Below are positions 1 through 7,027 of a stretch of 17,976 nt of DNA, piece by piece. Both the position numbers and the translations under genes were made by a program. The notes under the pieces were generated by a model. That model was not told the DNA's origin, ran no database searches, and was given only the letters and a program-made list of their open reading frames with translations. The stretch lies in the NCBI GenBank assembly GCA_964526565.1, contig CAZGMC010000086.1:1-17976 (forward strand), written 5' to 3'. This DNA comes from CAZGMC01 sp964526565. Lineage in GTDB: Bacteria; Pseudomonadota; Alphaproteobacteria; DSM-16000; Inquilinaceae. Numbering within the stretch: the first letter of the stretch is position 1; each line of letters opens with the position of its first letter.

Positions 1-18
1 GTCTTCAATCGGGATCAT
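1..18 (-). CDS. Possible 5' end of the next gene in the Z1 operon, cut by the window edge
   Basis: An ATG lies at 18-16 on the minus strand, inside the last codons of the Z1 gene and in another frame. It reads Met-Ile-Pro-Ile-Glu-Asp to the edge without a stop. A start overlapping the upstream stop by about 14 bases would fit the tightly packed operon. Z1/MutL-type operons of this family often continue with a PD-(D/E)XK nuclease (DUF4420) or an AIPR protein, but six residues cannot identify anything. No clear ribosome binding site is visible. Confidence 0.2.
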
Positions 19-2803
19 CGGGATCGCCCGCAAGGTCGTCGTCATCGATATCAACAGGGAACATTTCGGTCTGCGCCACCTTGTTCAGGCGGTATTTGAC
101 GTATTTTTTGGGGGCGGCTTCGTCCTTTGTTCCAGGAAAGTGCAACGCCAGCGCGGGAAGGATCAGACCCCGCTTGTAGTCCTGACCGTCCTTGTCAAAG
201 CCTTGAACCAGGTATACGAGCATGAGCGGACTTCCAAATGTCCTTCGATAATCGTCTTCATGGATGTCCGCCCGGCTGCCATTTTTCTCAGAAACAAGTC
301 TCTCCATTTGGTCTTTAGCAAGACCGTGTCGAAGGTCTGCGCGGCCGCCGACTCTAGCTTTTCTTCCCGAGACAAGAAGCGATGTCCTAGACTCGTCAAT
401 ATCGATACGACGTTTTGTTGCTACGCACTTCAACGCTGGTAATGACGGAAGCGTCACTGGTTCTCCTTTGCCTCTGGTCATTAGAACAATATTCCATTGC
501 TCAAGTCGCTCCCCATTGTCTTTTTTTGAAGAGCGCAGATATTCGGCAATGCTGTCTGCCTGAAAGTCGTGGTTCAGCGGATGGACCAGAAAACTCTCCA
601 GAAAGTCGGCTACTTCCTTCACCGGAACCCCGGCCCAGATCATTGCACCGCCATGCGGTGATTCCATCTGGCGAACGCCAATACCATCGAATTGAAGAAG
701 AAAACGATCGATGCGCGAGAAGTTTTCGCGGTTCCGCCGTTCATCCGCATAAAGACGACTTGACTCGATACCCCGACCCCACAGGGATATGTCGCGAACC
801 TCGCCGACAACGTCGAGTCCGGTCGCCATCTTGTTGCGCGCAGTGATGAGCAGTGTGTCGGGATGCGTTCGCACCCGCAGGCCGAACTCGCGCGGGGTCG
901 CCTGCCGTCGCTTCATGCGCGCAAAGTCGCGTTTCAGCTCTCCGGTCGCATCCGCAATGTGGCGGTACCAGCCTTCTGCCTCGGCCGTCAGCCAGACACG
1001 GCACAGGTCGCCATAGCCGTCGCGATACCCGAACCAGCGCCCCATTTGCAGCAGCGTGTCATAGGTCTTCGAATTTCGCAGAAAATAGCTGGTGGACAAT
1101 CCTTCAAGCGTCAGGCCGCGCGACAGGCTGTTGCCGCCAACGGCAATCACCCGCAGACCCGGCGGTTCCTCAAAGGGTGAATAGTCAAGGCTGGCCGCCC
1201 CGGTGCCCTGGTTCACCGCCCGGACGACAACAGGCGCGATCGCCTCATGCAGCGCCTTGAGGACGCGTGGCCAGCCCACCGAGTCATCCGAAAACTCGGC
1301 CTGAAACGTGCGCTGAAGCGCCGCGACATGCCCGCTTTCTGACGCCGCGGCGGCGGGAGGCCGGCCGCCGTGCAAGCGGACGGCCCGGCGGATATCCTCG
1401 AGTTCGATGCTGATTGCGGCGGCCACGCGGTTCTGCACCTCCGTGAACCGCGAAACGTTCACAAGCATTGACCGGTGAATGCCACCACCCCGGCCGGGCA
1501 CGCCGTCCGCCGCCCGCAGGTCACGTATTGCGGTGGCAACAAGGAAGCTCCGGACCGCTTCCTTCAAGCTTTCGGGGAGCCCATCAATCTCGGCGTCCTT
1601 CTTGTGCGCGGCCGGCAGCCACGAGGCCTCATCCTCGATCGAACGGAGCACCACCTCGGAAAGTGTTCCCTCGGTGTCTGGGTTGCTCTCCATTTCCGGG
1701 TCGGTACCACCGAACAGCTGACTCATGCCGACATAGTTGTCGGGAGCCTCAAGAACGTGGATGAAGGACTCCGGGAACAGATCATCGCCGATCATCTCGT
1801 CGGTCGATGCCGGATCGATGAAGATGTTGGCAAACGGCGTGGCGGTGAAGCCTACATAGCTGGCACGCCGGAACAAACGCAGCAGGTCGCGGATCCCCTT
1901 GTTTATCGCGGTAGTCTCACTCGGGTCCCTGCGCGTATTGATAGACGCGTTGTCGGCCTCGTCGTCAATCAGGAGAAGGGGAACATCGATTCGACCCTCA
2001 CGGTCGGCATTGCGGGCGCGCAGCCAACCCGCCAGTCGCTGCAGGACAGCCTTGTTCTTTTTTGTAACAACAAGAACCGGCTCGCGAAGGGCATCAAGTG
2101 AGAAGTTCAGGCCTGATGCCGTCGCCGTCCGGAAATCGCTGTCCCGCGATGTCAGCACCATCCCGTCACGGCGGCCGTCTATCAGACCAACGCCGACATG
2201 GGCCTTGCGCCGAAGCTGACCCTTGGCCAGGTAGTCGCGACTGTCAAGACCTACGAATGCCGCGTCGAGTCGTTGCTGTGTCTGCCTGCGAACATTCTCA
2301 AGCATGCCGGTCAGGAGAATGACCATCTGGTAGCCGGCATCCGCCGCCTTGCAGATCAGCGCAGCATAGGACGCCGTCTTCCCGGATTGGACATCTCCGA
2401 CAACCAAACCCCTTCGCTTCCACTCGCCTGGAGACACCGGGTCTCCCATAAGATCCAGCAGCTCATCGGTTGCCTGATCCAGCGTTGCGATTACAAACGG
2501 AGACCATCCATTCTGATTGAGCATTTCCTTGTAGCGGGCCCAGAAGAAGGGATCGATGTCCGCCTTGCGCCGGGCAAGCCATGGCATGTGGCCGTCGTCG
2601 GACAGCAGCGTCTGGCCAAGCTCCATCCTGATGCGAAACCTGGCATGCAGGATTTTGCGGGCCTGTTCCCGCCGCTGGTCGCCCAGCCCGAAGACATGCG
2701 AAAGCCTCGCAAGAACATCATCAATCTGATCCTCTGTCGGAGGAGGATCCAGCGTCAGCACTGCGGCCGCCGCCTTCGCGAGGTCCTCTGCGGTCTGCAT
2801 CAT
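5..2803 (-). CDS. Z1-domain superfamily II helicase/ATPase-like protein of a restriction-modification-like system
   Basis: The protein has 932 residues and appears complete. A P-loop GDVQSGKT is at residues 136-143, a Walker B/DEAD-type motif DDEAD at 280-284, and a TATPFAN motif III-like segment at 320-326. The Z1 signature follows: GGNSLSRGLTLEGL around 556-569 and QMGRWFGYR at 586-594, the latter resembling the arginine-bearing motif VI of SF2 helicases. The tail is strongly acidic (DDDDLAGDPDDPD). Z1 proteins (PF10593) are SF2-helicase-linked proteins found in operons with MutL-like ATPases, Vsr nucleases and DNA methylases; their biochemistry is little known to me. I infer ATP-driven DNA translocation or remodelling for a defence complex. 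The start overlaps the stop of the upstream ATPase gene as ATGA (2803-2800), indicating translational coupling. A second ATG follows directly, so the first residue could be either. Confidence 0.9.
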   Translation of the reverse strand: MMQTAEDLAKAAAAVLTLDPPPTEDQIDDVLARLSHVFGLGDQRREQARKILHARFRIRMELGQTLLSDDGHMPWLARRKADIDPFFWARYKEMLNQNGWSPFVIATLDQATDELLDLMGDPVSPGEWKRRGLVVGDVQSGKTASYAALICKAADAGYQMVILLTGMLENVRRQTQQRLDAAFVGLDSRDYLAKGQLRRKAHVGVGLIDGRRDGMVLTSRDSDFRTATASGLNFSLDALREPVLVVTKKNKAVLQRLAGWLRARNADREGRIDVPLLLIDDEADNASINTRRDPSETTAINKGIRDLLRLFRRASYVGFTATPFANIFIDPASTDEMIGDDLFPESFIHVLEAPDNYVGMSQLFGGTDPEMESNPDTEGTLSEVVLRSIEDEASWLPAAHKKDAEIDGLPESLKEAVRSFLVATAIRDLRAADGVPGRGGGIHRSMLVNVSRFTEVQNRVAAAISIELEDIRRAVRLHGGRPPAAAASESGHVAALQRTFQAEFSDDSVGWPRVLKALHEAIAPVVVRAVNQGTGAASLDYSPFEEPPGLRVIAVGGNSLSRGLTLEGLSTSYFLRNSKTYDTLLQMGRWFGYRDGYGDLCRVWLTAEAEGWYRHIADATGELKRDFARMKRRQATPREFGLRVRTHPDTLLITARNKMATGLDVVGEVRDISLWGRGIESSRLYADERRNRENFSRIDRFLLQFDGIGVRQMESPHGGAMIWAGVPVKEVADFLESFLVHPLNHDFQADSIAEYLRSSKKDNGERLEQWNIVLMTRGKGEPVTLPSLPALKCVATKRRIDIDESRTSLLVSGRKARVGGRADLRHGLAKDQMERLVSEKNGSRADIHEDDYRRTFGSPLMLVYLVQGFDKDGQDYKRGLILPALALHFPGTKDEAAPKKYVKYRLNKVAQTEMFPVDIDDDDLAGDPDDPD

Positions 2804-4293
2804 GATTGTCGAAGCCTTTCGGCAATAGCCCGGCTGACGGCTGGATGGCGGCTGAAAGGGTCGATGAGATGAAGCCGCTCAAGAAGGCGGGTGCGCTGCG
2901 ACTGGTCTTCGGACAGGGCCTCAAGAATGCGACGCGCCAGAGACTCGAGTTCCGCGTCGGTGTCGTCGGCCGGTTCGGCAATCGGCAGATCATTGCCGAG
3001 ATGAACATGGATGTCGTGGACCGGCAGTGCGTTCTCCACGAGCCTCAACAGGCTCTCGATGTCATTTCGGCCGTTCGACGCCTGACGCAGGGCAACGACA
3101 TAGGGGTGGTCACGATTGATCTGCCAGCTGGCAGCGCCGTCACGATGCTCGATGCGGCTCCAGACTGACACGCGATCCGGATCAACCCGGGTTCCGCGGT
3201 GCGTGTAGACACGCCGCGCCCGCTTTGTGACATCGCCGACAACACGTTTAAGGTGTGGTCGCAGTGACGGCGGTGGTTCTGCGGTGGTCTTCCTGACATC
3301 GACCTTCCAGATGTGATCGAGGTCGACCGGAACCTCGACGCGGATCCGCGCCAGCCGGACCAGTTCGTCGGCCGGCACGATACGGAACCATCCACCCGGA
3401 ACGACCAGCCGCCCTCCGCGATAAATGTAAAAGCCATGGGCGGTCTTGAGGCTTTCGCGCCCGCCCGCCCGTTCAAGCTCGGCTTGACGGAGTCGCGACG
3501 GAAACGGCAGGACATAGGGAGTCACGATGACCGCCTTGCCCTCGATCCAGACCGTCTCGCTGTGAAGCCCCTGACCTCTGGGATGGCCGTTGAGAAACGG
3601 ATCGAGCACAGGTACGTCCCGCCCGTTGACCTCCATCCGGAACGCCCCTTCCACCTCACCCGCCAGGAACCTGTGGAAAGCAAGCGCAAGATGATCAAGC
3701 GCGCCCTCCATCACCGCATCAAGCTGCTTCTGAGTGTCGGCTGACTCGGGCGGAACGATGCGGTCGAGCTTCTCCCAGACGACAGCGGTCCCCTGCCGAT
3801 TGCCTTCCAGCATGTCCAGCACCTCCGGAAGCACGGCATCCGGTCCGGGACGCTCAAGCCACCAGCTCCGGCGCATGTCACAAGTATCGAGGTCCCAGAC
3901 TGCCACCGAGAGGCTGCCTGCGCAGAGGGAAGCGACCGTAAGGCGCCGGCATTGCGATAGCGAAGCCGTCTTGAGCCCAAGGCCGAACCGACCAAGGTCA
4001 AGCCTGGCGCGGATTTCGCGAGGATCCCGGCTGCCAAACCGCATGGCGGCAACAAGTGCGTTCTCGTCCATGCCCCGGCCGTCGTCGATCACGGCAACGA
4101 ACGGTTCCGGCGTCGCGGCAAATCGGACAGCGACGTGGGATGCACCAGCGGCTATGCTGTTGTCCACAAGGTCCGCCAGGGCTGCCGGTGCCGTATAACC
4201 CACAGCCCGCAATGCCTGCATAAGGAGAGGCGCCACGGGCGGAAGATCAATTCCGGTCAGGTCCTGAGACGCCTTTGCTGCATTCGCCATCAT
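2800..4293 (-). CDS. GHKL (MutL/MORC-like) ATPase of a restriction-modification-like system
   Basis: The protein has 497 residues with a Bergerat-fold ATPase at its N terminus. The N-box LADLVDNSIAAGA is at 39-51, the G1 motif DDGRGM at 70-75 and the G2 motif GRFGLGLKTAS at 101-111. The acidic residue normally acting as general base in the N-box (Glu in MutL KELVENS) is Asp here. I see no MutL C-terminal endonuclease motif of the DQHAxxERxxYE type, so this is not housekeeping MutL. Members of this branch form operons with Z1 helicases, Vsr and DNA methylases and are proposed relatives of eukaryotic MORC ATPases. An ATP-driven clamp on DNA is the likely role, by inference. The gene begins the minus-strand operon and overlaps Z1 by four bases. 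Two adjacent ATGs (4293 and 4290) are possible starts, with a weak GGA just upstream. Confidence 0.9.
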   Translation of the reverse strand: MMANAAKASQDLTGIDLPPVAPLLMQALRAVGYTAPAALADLVDNSIAAGASHVAVRFAATPEPFVAVIDDGRGMDENALVAAMRFGSRDPREIRARLDLGRFGLGLKTASLSQCRRLTVASLCAGSLSVAVWDLDTCDMRRSWWLERPGPDAVLPEVLDMLEGNRQGTAVVWEKLDRIVPPESADTQKQLDAVMEGALDHLALAFHRFLAGEVEGAFRMEVNGRDVPVLDPFLNGHPRGQGLHSETVWIEGKAVIVTPYVLPFPSRLRQAELERAGGRESLKTAHGFYIYRGGRLVVPGGWFRIVPADELVRLARIRVEVPVDLDHIWKVDVRKTTAEPPPSLRPHLKRVVGDVTKRARRVYTHRGTRVDPDRVSVWSRIEHRDGAASWQINRDHPYVVALRQASNGRNDIESLLRLVENALPVHDIHVHLGNDLPIAEPADDTDAELESLARRILEALSEDQSQRTRLLERLHLIDPFSRHPAVSRAIAERLRQS

Positions 4294-4318
4294 GTTCCGG
4301 CACGTACGGTTCCGGCAC
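4294..4318. repeat. 10-base direct repeat in the leader of the ATPase-Z1 operon
   Basis: The 10-mer GTTCCGGCAC occurs at 4294-4303 and again at 4309-4318, 15 bases start to start. It sits between the proposed promoter and the ATPase start codon, so it could be an operator or an RNA-level control element. It may also be chance. Confidence 0.5.
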
Positions 4319-4342
4319 CAAACGCTGAAGAGGCTGCATCAT

Positions 4343-4371
4343 ACTATCCGATTTGCTGAACAATTCGTCAA
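4343..4371 (-). promoter_or_regulatory. Candidate sigma-70 promoter for the ATPase-Z1 operon
   Basis: On the minus strand a -35 TTGACG (4371-4366) and a -10 GATAGT (4348-4343) are separated by exactly 17 bases. Transcription would start near 4336 and leave a leader of roughly 40 bases before the ATPase ATG. It lies in the divergent gap between the two gene pairs, an A/T-richer patch. The -10 is only a 4/6 match. Confidence 0.4.
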
Positions 4372-4401
4372 CTTTCAGTGTCAGAACGCGCAAGCCGGAT
4401 C

Positions 4402-4866
4402 ATGGCCGAGACAGGCACCCGCCCACGAGCTCATCGCGGCGACATCATGTCGGCAGCCACCCGGTCGGCAGTCATGTCGCGAATCCGGGGCCGCGACACC
4501 GGACCCGAACGCCTTCTCGCGAAGGCCATGGAGACGCTGGGCTGCCAATGGGAAACCCATTGCCGCGATCTTCCTGGGAGGCCCGATTTCGTTCTTCGCG
4601 ATGAGCGCATTGCAATCTTTGTGGACGGTGACTTCTGGCACGGTTGGCGCTTCCCGCAATGGCGACACAAGCTGTCCGAGAAATGGGAAACAAAGATTCA
4701 GGCCACGCGTGATCGGGACCGGCGCAACCACAAGAAGCTGCGGCGGCTTGGCTGGATTGTTGTTCGAATCTGGGAACATCAACTCGAACAGGATCCAGCC
4801 CGATGCATCGAGAGAATCCAGCAGGCACGGGCCCGGCGCGTCGATCAGAAGCACCAGAGCGAATGA
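4402..4866 (+). CDS. vsr: Vsr-family endonuclease (very-short-patch-repair type)
   Basis: About 154 residues, close to the usual Vsr length. The family motifs run in order: RSAVMSRIRGRDTGPE near the N terminus, GRPDFV with the catalytic-type Asp at about 62, then FVDGDFWHGW with His at about 80, and a C-terminal LGWIVVRIWEHQL. By alignment to E. coli Vsr, the active-site Asp51 and His69 are kept, whereas Thr63-His64 are replaced by Val-Asp. The His/Cys-rich stretch that binds zinc in E. coli Vsr is absent. Vsr classically nicks at T:G mismatches created by 5-methylcytosine deamination; here it may be the nuclease arm of the island. The downstream C5 methyltransferase follows after 66 bases on the same strand. 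The start is uncertain: GTG at 4378, ATG at 4402 and ATG at 4447 are all in frame and none has a good ribosome binding site. Confidence 0.9.
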   Translation: MAETGTRPRAHRGDIMSAATRSAVMSRIRGRDTGPERLLAKAMETLGCQWETHCRDLPGRPDFVLRDERIAIFVDGDFWHGWRFPQWRHKLSEKWETKIQATRDRDRRNHKKLRRLGWIVVRIWEHQLEQDPARCIERIQQARARRVDQKHQSE

Positions 4867-4870
4867 GGCG

Positions 4871-4899
4871 TGGACCGACGCTGCACCACGATCTATAGT
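4871..4899 (+). promoter_or_regulatory. Candidate promoter for the C5 methyltransferase gene
   Basis: TGGACC (4871-4876, 4/6 match to -35) and TATAGT (4894-4899, 5/6 match to -10) are spaced 17 bases apart in the gap between vsr and the methyltransferase. Transcription would begin near 4906, about 27 bases before the ATG. It would let the methyltransferase be expressed apart from the nuclease. Evidence is motif matching only. Confidence 0.3.
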
Positions 4900-4932
4900 G
4901 AATCGATCGGTCCCGCTTGATGACAAAATTCG

Positions 4933-5925
4933 ATGGCCATTCGTGTGCTCGACCTGTTCTGCGGCGGCGGCGGCAGCAGCTGGGGAGCGGAAGCATCGGG
5001 AGCCGTGATTGCCGGCGGCATTGATGCCTGCCCGCTCGCGGTGAGAACTTTTCAAGCGAACTTCGCTCGGGCACAGGGCCACGTTCGCAGGCTGTCGGAG
5101 GACACCGATCCTCGGGATTTCAGCGATCTCGGGCAGATCGACCTGCTTCTCGCGTCACCGGAATGCACCAGCCACACCTGCGCCCGCGGCGGGCGACCGC
5201 GCGATGAACACAGCCGCCTGACCGCGCGGTTCGTGCTCAACTTCATGCGCCACTTCCGGCCGCGCTGGACGGTCATTGAGAACGTCGTCAGCATGCGGAA
5301 CTGGCAGGGGTTCAACCGCCTGCTCGGCGACATGGCGAAGCTCGGCTACAAGACATCCATTCAGGTGGTTGATGCGGCGGACTTTGGCGTGCCGCAAACG
5401 CGGCGGCGGCTTTTCATTCTCTGCGACCGGGACTGCCGGCCAAGCCGGTTGGACCCGCCCTTGTTCTCAACGCCGGTGCCGGCAGAGCAGGTCATCGATT
5501 GGGAGGCGGGATATCCGTCGGGTCCGCTGTTCCGGCCCAATCGTGCTGTTGCAACCCTGGATCGGGCCCGGCGGGCCATTGCAAGCCTCGGCAGAGGATG
5601 CCCGTTCCTGGTCGTATACTATGGGAGCGACGGCAGTGGAGGATGGCAGCCGCTCAGCCGGCCTCTGCGTACGCTGACAACTCTCGACCGCTTCGGCCTC
5701 GTGACGTGGCACGGCGACGAACCGATGCTTCGGATGCTGCAGCCCCCTGAATTGATGAGAGGAATGGGTTTTGACCGCGTTTCGATGGGGCGCCGATACA
5801 CGCTGCCGTTCGGCTCCCGCCGCGACCGCATCCGCCTCCTCGGCAACGGCGTCTGCCCGCCCGTCATGGCATCGGTTGTGGAGCATCTCTGCGTCTCGCA
5901 GGGCTTCGCTGCAGCCGCAGAATAG
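4933..5925 (+). CDS. DNA (cytosine-5-)-methyltransferase
   Basis: The protein has 330 residues and transfers a methyl group from S-adenosylmethionine to C5 of cytosine in DNA. Motif I is DLFCGGGG at 7-14. Motif IV is SPECTSH at 75-81 with the catalytic Cys at 78 (Glu where classical enzymes have Pro-Cys). Motif VI ENV is at 116-118 and motif VIII QTRRR at 155-159. A short target-recognition region spans about 165-245, followed by the motif IX-like PLRTLTTLDRFG and motif X GNGVCPPV near 304-311. The enzyme is therefore complete. The target site cannot be read from the sequence. The gene pairs with vsr, as dcm does in E. coli, and faces away from the ATPase-Z1 genes. ATG 4933 has no strong Shine-Dalgarno, but the MAIRVLDLFCGG N terminus is typical. 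Confidence 0.95.
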   Translation: MAIRVLDLFCGGGGSSWGAEASGAVIAGGIDACPLAVRTFQANFARAQGHVRRLSEDTDPRDFSDLGQIDLLLASPECTSHTCARGGRPRDEHSRLTARFVLNFMRHFRPRWTVIENVVSMRNWQGFNRLLGDMAKLGYKTSIQVVDAADFGVPQTRRRLFILCDRDCRPSRLDPPLFSTPVPAEQVIDWEAGYPSGPLFRPNRAVATLDRARRAIASLGRGCPFLVVYYGSDGSGGWQPLSRPLRTLTTLDRFGLVTWHGDEPMLRMLQPPELMRGMGFDRVSMGRRYTLPFGSRRDRIRLLGNGVCPPVMASVVEHLCVSQGFAAAAE

Positions 5926-6084
5926 ATTTCAGGCCGACCGCCCTCGAACCGCTCCCGGATAGGCCGAATTGCTTGCTGCAGGCGGTGTGCTTGCGGCAGA
6001 CCCTGTGCTGCGCGAGCGCTTTCTCGTCCGGAATATTTTTAATGGACACCATCTCCCGGAAGGCAAGCAAAGCGTCCAGCCGAA

Positions 6085-7020
6085 TCAAACCCCGCCGCCA
6101 CCCCGCCCTGACAGCCGCTGGCTGAGCCACAGCCATTGTTCGGGGCGTTCGCGGATCCAGGCGGCCAGGCAGGAGTCCGCCGCCGCGACGATGGCTTCCA
6201 TGTCGGCGGCGCGGTCGCTGGTGCGGGGCGGGTCGATCGCCGGGTACAGGGTCAGGCGGAAGCGGGCGCCGCCCAGTCGCTCGACCCGGAACGGCACGAC
6301 AGCGGCGCCGGCGGCGACGGCCAGGCGGGCGACCTGCCGCACCGCCGCGCCGTCGCCCGGCAGGGGGCGGCCCAGGGTTGGCACCGGGACGCCGCCATGG
6401 GTGGTCTTTTCGTCGATCAGCAGGCCCAGCGGCCGGCCGCCGGCCAGTGCGCGCAGGGCGGTGCGGGCGCCGGCGGCGGTCTTGGGCAGCACGCCGACGC
6501 GGCACCGGCCACGCTGGCGCCGCATCAGCCGGTCGAGGAAGCGGTTGGCCGGCGGCCGGTAGATGATCTGTGCCGGGAAGCCTTGCTGCACCGCGACGGC
6601 GGAGGCGATCTCCCAGTTGCCGACGTGCCCGCTGAGGAACAGGATCGGCCGGCCGGCGTCGCGGTGCACGGTGCCGTTGGCGAGGCCGGCGAGCTCGACC
6701 CGGCCGGCGGCGAGCAGACGGTCGATCACGGCGAACTCGGCGATGGTCCGGCCGACATGGTCCCAGTAGGCGCGCACCGTGCGGCCGGGATCTCCGGCAG
6801 CGCCGATCGGGTCGGCCAGGTTGGCGGCGGCACGGCGGCCGGCGCCGCGCGCCAGCGTCCCGGCCAGCCGCCCGGCCGCGCCGCCCAGGGCCGACACCCA
6901 GTCCAGCGGCAGCGGCCGCAGCACCAGGTAGACCGCCCAGGCCAGCGCGCCCTCCATTGGATGCTTCAGGTTGCGCCGGCGCCAGCGGCGGCAGCGCAGG
7001 CGGGTCCAGCCCGGCGGCAC
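6085..7020 (-). CDS. Lipid A biosynthesis-type acyltransferase (LpxL/HtrB family), second paralogue
   Basis: The protein has 311 residues and belongs to the LpxL/LpxM/HtrB family, inner-membrane enzymes that add secondary acyl chains to lipid A or related lipids. The catalytic HX4E motif is HVGNWE at 132-137; IYRPPANRFLDRL and FRVERLGGARFRLTLYP are further family signatures. A hydrophobic N-terminal segment around 24-37 may anchor it. The start is GTG at 7020. An ATG 21 codons inside (6957) is possible, but with GTG the N terminus and the HX4E motif fall at the same residue numbers as in the neighbouring paralogue, which supports GTG. It lies 7 bases after the upstream acyltransferase and ends a three-gene operon with the P450. 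The acyl donor and acceptor are unknown; LpxL and LpxM cannot be told apart by eye. Confidence 0.88.
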   Translation of the reverse strand: MPPGWTRLRCRRWRRRNLKHPMEGALAWAVYLVLRPLPLDWVSALGGAAGRLAGTLARGAGRRAAANLADPIGAAGDPGRTVRAYWDHVGRTIAEFAVIDRLLAAGRVELAGLANGTVHRDAGRPILFLSGHVGNWEIASAVAVQQGFPAQIIYRPPANRFLDRLMRRQRGRCRVGVLPKTAAGARTALRALAGGRPLGLLIDEKTTHGGVPVPTLGRPLPGDGAAVRQVARLAVAAGAAVVPFRVERLGGARFRLTLYPAIDPPRTSDRAADMEAIVAAADSCLAAWIRERPEQWLWLSQRLSGRGGGGV

Positions 7021-7027
7021 GGCGCTG

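Noticed and set aside
4381..5082. 233-residue minus-strand frame across vsr and the methyltransferase start
   Set aside because: Antisense to two well-supported genes and without a recognisable domain.
5969..6070. Inverted 8-mers TTGCTTGC (5969) and GCAAGCAA (6063) as island ends or terminator
   Set aside because: Short, 86 bases apart, no T tract, no nearby tRNA or integrase; likely chance.
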